DNA of 64,000 nt from Bradyrhizobium sp. NP1 (GTDB taxonomy: Bacteria > Pseudomonadota > Alphaproteobacteria > Rhizobiales > Xanthobacteraceae), in assembly GCF_030378205.1 (NCBI RefSeq), contig NZ_CP127385.1:2892001-2956000 (forward strand), written 5' to 3'. Each line of letters starts with the position of its first letter. Position 1 is the first letter of the stretch. The notes under the pieces were generated by a model that searched no databases, was not told the DNA's origin, and saw nothing but the letters and a program-made list of their open reading frames with translations. Positions 34,573 to 43,734 of the stretch are shown piece after piece. The position numbers and the translations under genes were made by a program.

Positions 34573-37538
34573 CTTCATCCGCGCCGGGAAACGCGGACCG
34601 ACATCGTCCAGTGCTGGCCGCGCGATTTGCGGACGGTCCGCGTGTCGCCGTTTCCGACCATGCCGAACGCCGCCTCGCCGACTGGCTTGCCGAACTCGAG
34701 CCCGCGCAGGCGGCCGCCATCGGCGAGCTTCTCGACCATCCGTTCGCACGGGCGATCCTGCTCGGCATCGCGGAATTCTCGCCCTATCTTTTCGACCTGG
34801 TCCGTGCCGACGCCGTGCGTCTGGTCCGGCTGCTCAGATCCGATCCGGATCAGCATCTCGCCGCCCTCATCGAGACGACCTCCCGCGACGTGTTCGCCGC
34901 ATCGAGCGAGGCCGATGTCATGCACCTGCTTCGCCGCATGAAGTCGGAAGCCGCGCTGCTGATCGCGCTGTGCGACATCGGCGGGCTCTGGCCGGTGATG
35001 CGGGTGACGGCAGCTCTGACCGAGGTCGCGGTCGCCTCCGTGCAGGCGGCGCTGCGTTTCCTGCTGCGCCAGGAGGCCGTGCGCGGGCGGCTGTTGCCGC
35101 CAAATCCCGATCGGCCCGAGGAGGGCAGCGGCCTGTTGGTGCTCGCCATGGGCAAGATGGGCGCGGGCGAATTGAATTATTCGAGCGACATCGACCTGAT
35201 CGTGTTCTTCGACGCCGCGGCGCCGACGCTGGCGCCCGACATCGAGCCGCAGCCCTTCTTCGTGCGGGTGACGCAAGGCATGGCGCGCATCCTGCAGCAG
35301 CGCACCGGCGACGGCTACGTGTTCCGGGTCGACCTGCGGCTGCGGCCCGATCCGGCCTCGACGCAGGTCGCGATGTCGACCGACGCCGCCTTGCACTATT
35401 ACGAGCGGGAAGGGCGCACCTGGGAGCGCGCCGCCATGATCAAGGCGCGGCCGTGCGCCGGCGACCTGGTGGCGGGCGAGGCCATGATCGGGGAGATCGC
35501 GCCCTTCGTCTGGCGCAAGCATCTCGATTTCGCGGCGCTGGCCGACGTGCACGACATGAAGCGGCAGATGCAGACCTACCGCGGCCAGAGCGAGATCGCG
35601 GTCGAGGGCCACAACGTCAAGATCGGCCGCGGCGGCATCCGCGAGATCGAGTTCTTCGCCCAGACCCAGCAGCTGATCGCCGGTGGCCGCCATCCCGAGC
35701 TGCGGGTGCGCTCGACGCTCACGGCGCTCAACGTGCTCGCCTCCAGCAACTGGATCAGCTTCCAGGCCTGCGACGAGCTCACCGCGGCCTACGAGTTCCT
35801 GCGCCGCGTCGAGCACCGGCTGCAAATGATCGCGGACGAGCAGACGCACGCGCTGCCCGGCGACGTCGAGGCGGTCGAGCGCTTTGCGCGCTTTCTCGGT
35901 TACGCGGATCGTGCCGCCTTCGCCAGGGACCTGCTGCATCATCTCGAGATCGTGCAGGGCCACTATGCCAAGCTGTTCGAGGGCGACGACCCCACCGGCA
36001 CGGCCAGGCTGCCTGATATCGACTACGGCGCCGGCCCCGATGACGCGCGGCTGCTGGAGCATCTCGCCGCGCTCGGCTTCAAGAAGCCGGCCGCGGCCGC
36101 CGATACGCTGCGGGAGTGGGTGGCGGGCGACTACCGCGTGTTCAGGACGGAGACGACGCGAAGCGCCTTCATCGAATTCGTCCCGGCGCTGATCCAGGGA
36201 CTCGCCAAGGCGGACGAGCCGGATCGCGCGGTCGCAGCCTTCGACCATTTCCTGCAGGCGCTGCAGCGGGGCGGGCGGCTGATCACGCTGCTCAGCCAGA
36301 ACCGCGACCTCGTCGCGCTGGTGGCGCTGGTGCTGGGCGCGGCGCCCCGGCTCGGCGACATGCTGGCGCGGCAGCCGCAGCTCATGGACGGGCTGATCGA
36401 TCCGCGCTTCTTCGGCGCGATGCCCGACCAGCGCGAACTCTCCGAGCGGCTCACCGCGACGCTCGGAGACGCGGATTCCTATGAGGAGTTTCTCGATCGC
36501 CTGCGCCTGTTCGGCCAGGAGAGCCTGTTTCTGATAGGCACGCGGATCCTGTCCGGCACGGTGTCGGCGCAGCAGGCGAGCACCGCGTTTGCCGACGTCG
36601 CCGAAGGCATCGTGCATACCGTGCACGGGCTCGTCACCGGCCGTTTCGCCGCGCAGTACGGCCGCATCAAGCGCCAGGAGACCGCGATCCTGGCGATGGG
36701 CCGGCTTGGCAGCCGGGAGATGACCGCGTCATCCGATCTCGACCTGATCATCCTCTACGATTTCGACGAGGATCATCCGGATTCCGACGGCACGCCCTCA
36801 CTGCACGGCGCGCAATATTTCGCGCGCTTCACCCAGCGGCTGATCAGCGCGTTCACGACCCGCACCAACTATGGCGTGCTCTACGAGATCGACATGCGGC
36901 TGCGCCCGTCGGGGCGCGCGGGGCCGGTTGCCTCGCACATCAAGTCCTTCGCCGAGTATCAGGAGGGCGAGGCCTGGACCTGGGAGCACATGGCGCTGAC
37001 CCGGGCGCGGGTGATCTCGGGGCCGCCGGAGTTTCGCTCGCGCATCGAAGCGGTGATCCGCGCCGTGCTGACGCGGCGGCGCGACCGGGCGGCGGTCGCG
37101 GCCGACGTCGCCGACATGCGCGGCGCCATCGCGCAGGAAAAGGGCGAGGGCGATCTCTGGGACCTCAAGCACGCCGCCGGCGGCCTCGTCGATATCGACT
37201 TCATCGCCCAGTACCTGCAGCTCGTCCACGCGCACGACAAGCCCGACATCCTGAGCGTCTCGACCCGCGAGGTGATCGACAATGCGGCGCGGCTCGGCGT
37301 GCTGCCGCAGGCCGCGGCCGAAACCTTGCGCACCGCGGTGCGGCTCTATCACGACCTGACCCAGATCCTGCGGCTGTGCGTGACCGACAAGTTCAATCCG
37401 GATACCGCGGGCGAGGACCTCTTGCGCGTGTTGGCGCGGGCGGGCGATGCGCCGGACTTCTCCTCGCTCGAGGCGAGGGTGAAGGAAACCCAGGCCGAAG
37501 TGCGGCGCGTGTTCAAGGCGAGTGTCGAGGGCAACTAG
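34569..37538 (+). CDS. glnE: Glutamine synthetase adenylyltransferase/deadenylase
   Basis: A 989-residue bifunctional enzyme that adenylylates and deadenylylates glutamine synthetase in response to PII and glutamine. Two nucleotidyltransferase domains are visible: GAGELNYSSDIDLIVFFD near residue 200 (the deadenylylase half) and GSREMTASSDLDLIILYD near 715 (the adenylylase half), each with a downstream RLRP segment and a helical linker. Full length for GlnE. Translationally coupled to the sensor kinase upstream. It is convergent with the formate dehydrogenase operon: its TAG stop overlaps the opposite TAG stop of fdsD in a shared CTAG. Confidence 0.97.
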   Translation: MTSSAPGNADRHRPVLAARFADGPRVAVSDHAERRLADWLAELEPAQAAAIGELLDHPFARAILLGIAEFSPYLFDLVRADAVRLVRLLRSDPDQHLAALIETTSRDVFAASSEADVMHLLRRMKSEAALLIALCDIGGLWPVMRVTAALTEVAVASVQAALRFLLRQEAVRGRLLPPNPDRPEEGSGLLVLAMGKMGAGELNYSSDIDLIVFFDAAAPTLAPDIEPQPFFVRVTQGMARILQQRTGDGYVFRVDLRLRPDPASTQVAMSTDAALHYYEREGRTWERAAMIKARPCAGDLVAGEAMIGEIAPFVWRKHLDFAALADVHDMKRQMQTYRGQSEIAVEGHNVKIGRGGIREIEFFAQTQQLIAGGRHPELRVRSTLTALNVLASSNWISFQACDELTAAYEFLRRVEHRLQMIADEQTHALPGDVEAVERFARFLGYADRAAFARDLLHHLEIVQGHYAKLFEGDDPTGTARLPDIDYGAGPDDARLLEHLAALGFKKPAAAADTLREWVAGDYRVFRTETTRSAFIEFVPALIQGLAKADEPDRAVAAFDHFLQALQRGGRLITLLSQNRDLVALVALVLGAAPRLGDMLARQPQLMDGLIDPRFFGAMPDQRELSERLTATLGDADSYEEFLDRLRLFGQESLFLIGTRILSGTVSAQQASTAFADVAEGIVHTVHGLVTGRFAAQYGRIKRQETAILAMGRLGSREMTASSDLDLIILYDFDEDHPDSDGTPSLHGAQYFARFTQRLISAFTTRTNYGVLYEIDMRLRPSGRAGPVASHIKSFAEYQEGEAWTWEHMALTRARVISGPPEFRSRIEAVIRAVLTRRRDRAAVAADVADMRGAIAQEKGEGDLWDLKHAAGGLVDIDFIAQYLQLVHAHDKPDILSVSTREVIDNAARLGVLPQAAAETLRTAVRLYHDLTQILRLCVTDKFNPDTAGEDLLRVLARAGDAPDFSSLEARVKETQAEVRRVFKASVEGN

Positions 37539-37750
37539 GCCTTCTTCAACGTCTCGATCGCGTCGCGGACGTCGGGATCAAGTCCGCTGCCGCCGGCATC
37601 GAGATGGGCGAAGATCGCCTTGCGCATTCGCGGATCCCAGAACTTCCGGATGTGCTCGGCAATGCCAGGCACCGCCTTGTCGTGGCCCTGGCTCTGGAAG
37701 AATTTCCCGATCTGGTTGGCCATGTGGACCAGGCGGTCAGGCGACGACAT
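37535..37750 (-). CDS. fdsD: Formate dehydrogenase delta subunit FdsD
   Basis: A 71-residue protein from ATG 37750 (MSSPDRLVHMANQIGKFFQS), matching the small FdsD subunit: MANQI and the C-terminal helix HIRKFWDPRMRKAIFAHL. The longer frame upstream overlaps fdhD and is arginine-rich, so I reject it. FdsD has no cofactor and is needed for a stable or active FdsABG complex in the NAD-dependent enzyme. Last gene of the operon; its start overlaps fdhD by 14 nt. Confidence 0.93.
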   Translation of the reverse strand: MSSPDRLVHMANQIGKFFQSQGHDKAVPGIAEHIRKFWDPRMRKAIFAHLDAGGSGLDPDVRDAIETLKKA

Positions 37751-38576
37751 AGGCAGTCTCCGGGGCGCAGGCAGGCGCGGCGATACGTTGCGGGTGCGTG
37801 AAGACCTCAAATCCGTCGGCGCGCGCAACCGCCGCCAGTGTCATCCCGGCCGCGTCCGCCATCCGCACCGCAAGTGCGGTCGGCGCCGAGACTGCGACCA
37901 CCATGGCCGCGCCCATGACGGCCGCCTTCTGCACCATCTCGACCGAGACGCGGCTGGTGAGAAGCACCATGCCCTCGCTTGCGCGGACTTGCTGAAGGGC
38001 CAGGCTGCCTGCGAGCTTGTCGAGCGCGTTGTGGCGGCCGACATCCTCGCGCAGCGCGACGATGCCGCGACCCGGCGTCCAGAATGCCGCCGCATGCACC
38101 GCGCGTGTCTCGATGTTGAGCGCCTGGCGCGGCGCCAGACTCGCCATCGCGGCGAGGATGTCATCGGGGGCAAGGGCCTGGCCGTTCGGCACCGGCGCCG
38201 GCCGGCGCATCGCCTCGGTGATGGATTCGATGCCGCAAAGGCCGCATCCGGTCGGGCCCGCGATATGCCGCCGCCGCTCGCCGAGGCGCGCAGCGCGATC
38301 GGGCGCAAGCCACATCCTCACCTCGACGCCTTCGTCGAGCGGCACGATCTCGCACGAGCCGATCTCACCGGGCGAGCGCACGATACCCTCGCTGAGGCTG
38401 AAGCCGACCGCGAAATCGTGGAGGTCGAGCGGCGTGCCCATCATCACGGCATAGGTGCCGCCATTGTAGGTCAACGCGATCGCAGTCTCCTCGGGGATCA
38501 GGCGCGCGCCACGGCTCGTGACGCCCTCGCGCCACGCCTGCCGATCGACGCGTCGGACCGCCTCTGGCATCCTCAT
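37737..38576 (-). CDS. fdhD: Formate dehydrogenase accessory protein FdhD (FdsC)
   Basis: A 279-residue sulfurtransferase/chaperone that sulfurates the Mo-bis-MGD cofactor before insertion into the alpha subunit. The functional loop TGCGLCG with the CxxC pair is near residues 130-136; EDVGRHNALDK and SRVSVEMVQKA are conserved FdhD segments. Normal length. Its ATG overlaps the stop of fdsA by 4 nt. Known as FdsC in the NAD-dependent systems with this gene order. Confidence 0.95.
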   Translation of the reverse strand: MRMPEAVRRVDRQAWREGVTSRGARLIPEETAIALTYNGGTYAVMMGTPLDLHDFAVGFSLSEGIVRSPGEIGSCEIVPLDEGVEVRMWLAPDRAARLGERRRHIAGPTGCGLCGIESITEAMRRPAPVPNGQALAPDDILAAMASLAPRQALNIETRAVHAAAFWTPGRGIVALREDVGRHNALDKLAGSLALQQVRASEGMVLLTSRVSVEMVQKAAVMGAAMVVAVSAPTALAVRMADAAGMTLAAVARADGFEVFTHPQRIAAPACAPETAYVVA

Positions 38577-41452
38577 TCCGCGGCCTCGATCGACGGCACG
38601 ATGCGGCGCGACTGCCGCGCCTGCGCGTCATAGGCCTTCTGCCAGTCGGAGGGTCCGTTCGAGGGGGAGACCTGCACCGCGGTCACCTTGTATTCAGGGC
38701 AGTTGGTGGCCCAGTCGGAATAATCCGTCGTGATCACGTTCGCCTGCGTGTCCGGGTGATGGAAGGTGGTGTAGATCACGCCCGGCGCGACGCGCTCGGT
38801 GATCAGCGCGCGCAGCGTCGTCTCGCCGGCGCGGCTCTTCAGCCGGACCCAATCGCCGTCGCGCACGCCGCGCTGCTCGGCATCGTGCGGGTGGATCTCG
38901 AGGCGGTCCTCGTCGTGCCAGACGACGTTGTCGGTGCGGCGGGTCTGCGCTCCGACATTGTACTGGCTGAGGATGCGTCCCGTGGTCAAGAGCAGCGGGA
39001 AGCGGGGGCCGGTGCGCTCGTCGGTCGGAACATATTCGGTCATGACGAACTTGCCCTTGCCGCGGACGAAGCCGCCGACATGCATGACCGGCGTGCCCTC
39101 CGGCGCCTTCTCGTTGCAGGGCCACTGCACCGAGCCGAGTTCGTCGAGCTTCGCATAGGAGACGCCGGCGAAGGTCGGCGTCAGCGCGGCGATCTCGTCC
39201 ATGATCTCCGAGGGATGGTCGTAATGCATCGCGAAGCCCATCGCCTTGGCAAGCCTGATCGTCACTTCCCAGTCGGCGAGGCCATTGCGCGGGGTCATCA
39301 CCTTGCGCACGCGCTGGATGCGGCGCTCGGCGTTGGTGAAGGTGCCGTCCTTCTCCAGGAAGGTCGATCCCGGCAGGAAGACGTGGGCGTAGTTCGCGGT
39401 CTCGTTGAGGAAGAGGTCGTGGACGATGACGCATTCCATGGCGGACAGCGCCGCCACCACATGCGTCGTGTTCGGGTCGGACTGCAGGATGTCCTCGCCC
39501 TGGACGTAGAGACCCCTAAAGGTTCCGTCGATCGCGGCATCGAACATGTTGGGGATGCGCAGGCCCGGCTCGGGGTTGAGCTTGACGTTCCACAACGCCT
39601 CGAACTGGTCGCGCACCGCCTCGCCGGAAATATGCCGGTAGCCGGGCAGCTCGTGCGGGAACGAGCCCATGTCGCAGGAACCCTGCACGTTGTTCTGGCC
39701 GCGCAGCGGGTTCACACCGACGCCGGGGCGGCCGATATTGCCGGTCGCCATCGCCAGGTTGGCGATCGCAATGACCGTCGTCGAGCCCTGGCTATGCTCG
39801 GTGACGCCGAGGCCGTAATAGATCGCGGCGTTGCCGCCGGTCGCAAACAGCCGCGCCGCGCCGCGCAGCTCGCGCGGGTCGACGCCGGTCATGATCGCGG
39901 TCGCTTCCGGGCTCTTGCTCGGCTGGCTGACGAAGGCGGCCCATTCCTCGAACTCGCTCCAGTCGCAGCGCTCGCGCACGAAGGCCTCGTTGGCGAGGCC
40001 CTCGGTGACGACGACATGCGCCATGGCGGTCAGCACGGCGACGTTGGTGCCGGGCATGAGCGGCAGATGGTGCTGGGCCGCGATGTGCGGCGAGCGCACG
40101 ACGTCGGTGCGGCGTGGATCGACCACGATCAGCCTTGCGCCGGCGCGCAGCCGCTTCTTCATGCGGGAGGCAAATACCGGATGCGCGTCGGTCGGGTTGG
40201 CGCCGATGATCATGACGACGTCGGAATGCTCGACCGAGTCGAAATCCTGCGTTCCGGCGGAAGTGCCGAACGTGGTCGCAAGCCCATAGCCGGTCGGCGA
40301 GTGACAGACGCGGGCGCAGGTATCGACATTGTTGTTGCCGAAGCCGGCACGGATCAGCTTCTGCACCAGATAGGTTTCCTCATTGGTGCAGCGTGACGAG
40401 GTGATGCCGCCGACGGCGTCGCGGCCATATTTCTGCTGGATGGCCTTGAACCTCGCTGCGGCGAAGTCGAACGCTTCATCCCACGACACCTCGCGCCAGG
40501 GCTGGTCGATGGTCTCGCGGATCATGGGCTTCAGGATGCGCTCGCGGTGCGTCGTATAACCCCAGGCAAAGCGGCCCTTGACGCAGGAGTGCCCGCGATT
40601 GGCCTTGCCGTCCTTGTACGGCACCATGCGCACCACTTCCTCACCCCGCATCTCCGCCTTGAAGGCGCAGCCGACGCCGCAATAGGCGCAGGTGGTGACG
40701 ACCGAATGCTCGGGCTGGCCGATCTCGATCACGGATTTTTCGGTCAGCGTCGCGGTCGGGCAGGCCTGCACGCAGGCGCCGCACGATACGCATTCGGAGC
40801 CGAGAAAGCCCTCGCTCATGCCGGGCGAGACACGGCTGTCGAAGCCGCGGCCCGAAATCGTCAGCGCAAAGGTGCCCTGCACCTCCTCACAGGCGCGCAC
40901 GCAGCGCGAGCAGACGATGCATTTCGAGGGATCGTAGGTGAAATAGGGATTCGACTCGTCCTTGGGCAGGAAATCCGGGTTGGCTACAGCGCCGGATCTG
41001 GCGAAGACGTGGTTCTCGCCCTCATAGCCGTAGCGCACGTCGCGCAGGCCTACCGCGCCGGCCATGTCCTGCAATTCGCAATCGCCGTTCGCGGCGCAGG
41101 TGAGACAATCGAGCGGATGGTCGGAGATATAGAGCTCCATCACACCCTTGCGCAGCTTCTTCAGCCGCTCGGTCTGGGTATGCACGACGAGGCCGGGCAT
41201 GACCGGCGTCGTGCAGGAGGCCGGCGTGCCGGCGCGCCCATCGATCTCGACCAGGCACAGCCGGCAGGAGCCGAAGGCATCGACCATGTCGGTCGCGCAA
41301 AGCTTCGGGATCTGGTGGCCGGCTTCCATCGCCGCGCGCATGATCGAGGTGCCTTCCGGCACGGTGACGCTTTGGCCGTCGATGGTCAGCGTGACCAACG
41401 TCTCGGATTTGGAGCGCGGGGTGCCGAAATCGGTTTCCTGGATCAGGGACAT
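38573..41452 (-). CDS. fdsA: NAD-dependent formate dehydrogenase alpha subunit FdsA
   Basis: A 959-residue catalytic subunit that oxidises formate to CO2. The N-terminus holds a [2Fe-2S] ferredoxin-like domain and a His-Cys cluster, followed by two [4Fe-4S] clusters (CIVCSRCVRAC and CVSCGACVQAC), another [4Fe-4S] near CAYCGVGC, and the Mo-bis-MGD domain. The selenocysteine position is Cys383 in CARVCHSPTGYG, so this is the cysteine form. The C-terminus has the molybdopterin-dinucleotide binding fold (about 835-950). Cytoplasmic, oxygen-tolerant type by similarity. Central gene of the fds operon. Confidence 0.97.
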   Translation of the reverse strand: MSLIQETDFGTPRSKSETLVTLTIDGQSVTVPEGTSIMRAAMEAGHQIPKLCATDMVDAFGSCRLCLVEIDGRAGTPASCTTPVMPGLVVHTQTERLKKLRKGVMELYISDHPLDCLTCAANGDCELQDMAGAVGLRDVRYGYEGENHVFARSGAVANPDFLPKDESNPYFTYDPSKCIVCSRCVRACEEVQGTFALTISGRGFDSRVSPGMSEGFLGSECVSCGACVQACPTATLTEKSVIEIGQPEHSVVTTCAYCGVGCAFKAEMRGEEVVRMVPYKDGKANRGHSCVKGRFAWGYTTHRERILKPMIRETIDQPWREVSWDEAFDFAAARFKAIQQKYGRDAVGGITSSRCTNEETYLVQKLIRAGFGNNNVDTCARVCHSPTGYGLATTFGTSAGTQDFDSVEHSDVVMIIGANPTDAHPVFASRMKKRLRAGARLIVVDPRRTDVVRSPHIAAQHHLPLMPGTNVAVLTAMAHVVVTEGLANEAFVRERCDWSEFEEWAAFVSQPSKSPEATAIMTGVDPRELRGAARLFATGGNAAIYYGLGVTEHSQGSTTVIAIANLAMATGNIGRPGVGVNPLRGQNNVQGSCDMGSFPHELPGYRHISGEAVRDQFEALWNVKLNPEPGLRIPNMFDAAIDGTFRGLYVQGEDILQSDPNTTHVVAALSAMECVIVHDLFLNETANYAHVFLPGSTFLEKDGTFTNAERRIQRVRKVMTPRNGLADWEVTIRLAKAMGFAMHYDHPSEIMDEIAALTPTFAGVSYAKLDELGSVQWPCNEKAPEGTPVMHVGGFVRGKGKFVMTEYVPTDERTGPRFPLLLTTGRILSQYNVGAQTRRTDNVVWHDEDRLEIHPHDAEQRGVRDGDWVRLKSRAGETTLRALITERVAPGVIYTTFHHPDTQANVITTDYSDWATNCPEYKVTAVQVSPSNGPSDWQKAYDAQARQSRRIVPSIEAAE

Positions 41453-41466
41453 GACGATGCGTCCTC

Positions 41467-43017
41467 TTATTCTGCGGCCTCAAGCCGCGTCGGCACGGGA
41501 CCGAAATCCTCGCGAAAATGTTTCAGCGCGCTCATGACGGGGTAGGGCGTGAAGCCGCCGAGCGCGCACAGCGAGCCGAACTTCATGGTGTTGCAGAGGT
41601 CCTCGACCACGGCGATGTTTTCGGGCACGCCCTCGCCGCGCCTGATCTTCTCGATGGTCTCGACGCCGCGGGTCGAGCCGATCCGGCACGGCGTGCACTT
41701 GCCGCAGGATTCGATGGCGCAGAATTCCATGGCAAAGGCCGCCTGCTTCGCCATGTCGACGGTGTCGTCGAACACGACGATGCCGCCGTGGCCGATCAGG
41801 CCGTCGCGCGCGGCAAAGGCCTCGTAGTCGAACGGCGTGTCGAACAGCGCGCGGGGAAAATAGGCGCCGAGCGGGCCGCCGACCTGCACCGCGCGCACCG
41901 GGCGGCCGGAGAGGGTGCCGCCGCCGACATCATCGATGAGCTCGCCGAGGGTGATGCCGAAGGCGGTCTCGAACAGGCCGCCATGCCTGATGTTGCCGGC
42001 GAGCTGGATCGGCATCGTGCCGCGCGAGCGGCCCATGCCGAAATCGGCATAGGCCTTCGCGCCCTCGGCGAGGATGAAGGGCACGGCCGCAAAGGACAGC
42101 ACATTGTTGACGACGGTTGGCCGGCCGAACAGGCCGTGATGCGCGGGCAGCGGCGGCTTGGCGCGCACGATGCCGCGGCGGCCCTCCAGGCTTTCCAGCA
42201 GCGAGGTTTCCTCGCCGCAGACATAAGCGCCGGCGCCGACGCGCACCTCGAGATCGAAGCCGTGGCCGCCGATCTTGCCGCCGAGGAAGCCGGCGCGCTT
42301 TGCCGCTGCGATCGCCGTGTTCATGGCCTCGACGGCGTGCGGATATTCCGAGCGGATATAGATGTAGCCCTTGGTCGCGCCCACGGTGATGCCGGCAATC
42401 GTCATGCCCTCGATCACCACGAACGGATCGCCTTCCATGATCATGCGATCGGCGAAAGTGCCGCTGTCGCCCTCGTCGGCATTGCAGACGATGTATTTGC
42501 GGTCGCTCGCCGCCTGCGCCACCGTCTTCCATTTGATGCCGGTCGGAAAGCCCGCACCGCCGCGGCCGCGCAGGCCCGATGCGGTAACCTCAGCAATGAT
42601 GGCGTCCGATCCCAGCGTCAGAGCGCGTTCCAGGCCCCTAAAGCCGCCATGGGCGCGATGGTCGTCGACCGAACCGGGATCGATCACGCCGCAACGGGCA
42701 AACGTCAGCCGCGTCTGCCGCTTCAGCCAGGGGATTTGCTCCGCGAGCCCAAGCCGCAGCGGATGCGGGCCGTTGGTCAGGATCGCGGCAAGCAGCGACG
42801 GCACGTCAGACAGCGTAACCGGACCGAACGCCACGCGACCCTCTGGCGTTGCGACCTCGACCATCGGCTCCAGCCAATAGAGGCCGCGTGAGCCGGTGCG
42901 CACGATGTCGAGCGGTGCGCCTGATTTCGCGGCTGCCGACTCGAACGCCAGCGCGAGCTCGTCGGCGCCGACCGCGACTGCTCCGGCATCGCCGGGGATA
43001 TGGAGACGCACGCTCAT
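41467..43017 (-). CDS. fdsB: NAD-dependent formate dehydrogenase beta subunit FdsB
   Basis: A 516-residue flavoprotein from ATG 43017, which overlaps the fdsG stop by 4 nt; the longer frame runs into fdsG and is rejected. Features are the FMN/NAD site GRGGAGFPTGIKWK, the GAYVCGEETSLLESLEG segment, and the [4Fe-4S] binding site SCGKCTPCRIGSTRG near the C-terminus. An N-terminal domain of about 110 residues precedes the NuoF-like core. It passes electrons from FdsA to NAD+. 14 nt separate it from fdsA. Confidence 0.96.
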   Translation of the reverse strand: MSVRLHIPGDAGAVAVGADELALAFESAAAKSGAPLDIVRTGSRGLYWLEPMVEVATPEGRVAFGPVTLSDVPSLLAAILTNGPHPLRLGLAEQIPWLKRQTRLTFARCGVIDPGSVDDHRAHGGFRGLERALTLGSDAIIAEVTASGLRGRGGAGFPTGIKWKTVAQAASDRKYIVCNADEGDSGTFADRMIMEGDPFVVIEGMTIAGITVGATKGYIYIRSEYPHAVEAMNTAIAAAKRAGFLGGKIGGHGFDLEVRVGAGAYVCGEETSLLESLEGRRGIVRAKPPLPAHHGLFGRPTVVNNVLSFAAVPFILAEGAKAYADFGMGRSRGTMPIQLAGNIRHGGLFETAFGITLGELIDDVGGGTLSGRPVRAVQVGGPLGAYFPRALFDTPFDYEAFAARDGLIGHGGIVVFDDTVDMAKQAAFAMEFCAIESCGKCTPCRIGSTRGVETIEKIRRGEGVPENIAVVEDLCNTMKFGSLCALGGFTPYPVMSALKHFREDFGPVPTRLEAAE

Positions 43018-43490
43018 CGCTGCGCCTCCCTGACCAGCGCGTCGAGGCGCGCTTCGTCGAGCCGCCCGATCACGCGACCGTCCAGCATGGCCGACGGCGC
43101 CGTGGCGCAAAGACCGAGGCAATAGACCGGTTCGAACGTAACGCGGTCGTCCGGCGTGGTGCTGCCGATGGCGATGCCCAGTCTCTGTTCCGCGCGGGCG
43201 GCGAGCGCGTCGCCTCCCGCGGCCTGGCAGGCCTCGGCGCGGCAGAGTTTCAGCACGTGCCGGCCTGCGGGCTTGTCGCGGAAGTCGTGATAGAAGGTGA
43301 AGACGCCGTGGACCTCCGCGCGGGACAGGTTGAGCGCGGAAGCAACCATCGGGATTGCTGCCTCCGGCACATAGCCGAAGGCGTCCTGCAGCGCATGGAG
43401 GATCACGAGCGTGCCGCCTTCGCGGGCAACATGCGCCGCGATGATCTCGGCGCCACGTATCGCATCCCAGGGTTCGTGTGGCGCTGTCAT
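43014..43490 (-). CDS. fdsG: NAD-dependent formate dehydrogenase gamma subunit FdsG
   Basis: A 158-residue NuoE-like subunit with a thioredoxin fold and one [2Fe-2S] cluster bound by four cysteines: CRAEAC and YCLGLC. The YHDFRDKPAGRHVLKLC segment is typical. It is the first gene of the operon fdsG-fdsB-fdsA-fdhD-fdsD, whose members overlap or nearly touch, so it is one transcript. A divergent LysR gene lies 244 nt away and probably controls it. Confidence 0.95.
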   Translation of the reverse strand: MTAPHEPWDAIRGAEIIAAHVAREGGTLVILHALQDAFGYVPEAAIPMVASALNLSRAEVHGVFTFYHDFRDKPAGRHVLKLCRAEACQAAGGDALAARAEQRLGIAIGSTTPDDRVTFEPVYCLGLCATAPSAMLDGRVIGRLDEARLDALVREAQR

Positions 43491-43734
43491 ATCTTCAACT
43501 CGATCGAATGATTTTTACTCTGTCGATCAGTATTGGAATGGCTCAAAACATCAATAAAGCCGTCCCATGCTGCGATCCGGAAAGGCGATCGATCGGGTTG
43601 GAAAATCGAGCGATATCGAAATGCAATGAGCGGTAAACGGCCTGCGCCGACGGTGTTTTTTTGACGTGTAGCCCGGCCGCCCGACGTGATATTCATGTCA
43701 GCCTCGGGAACGCGCCTTCGAAAGGTCACCATTT
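43491..43734. promoter_or_regulatory. Divergent fds/LysR promoter region
   Basis: These 244 AT-richer bases separate fdsG from the divergent LysR gene. A dyad TCGAGCGATATCGA lies at 43606-43619, with more GATC/CGAT repeats around 43590. This is the expected place for a LysR operator. The exact sites are not resolved by eye. Confidence 0.4.

Noticed and set aside
34575..36626. 683-residue open frame antisense to glnE
   Set aside because: No domains and atypical composition; both GlnE catalytic motifs are on the other strand.
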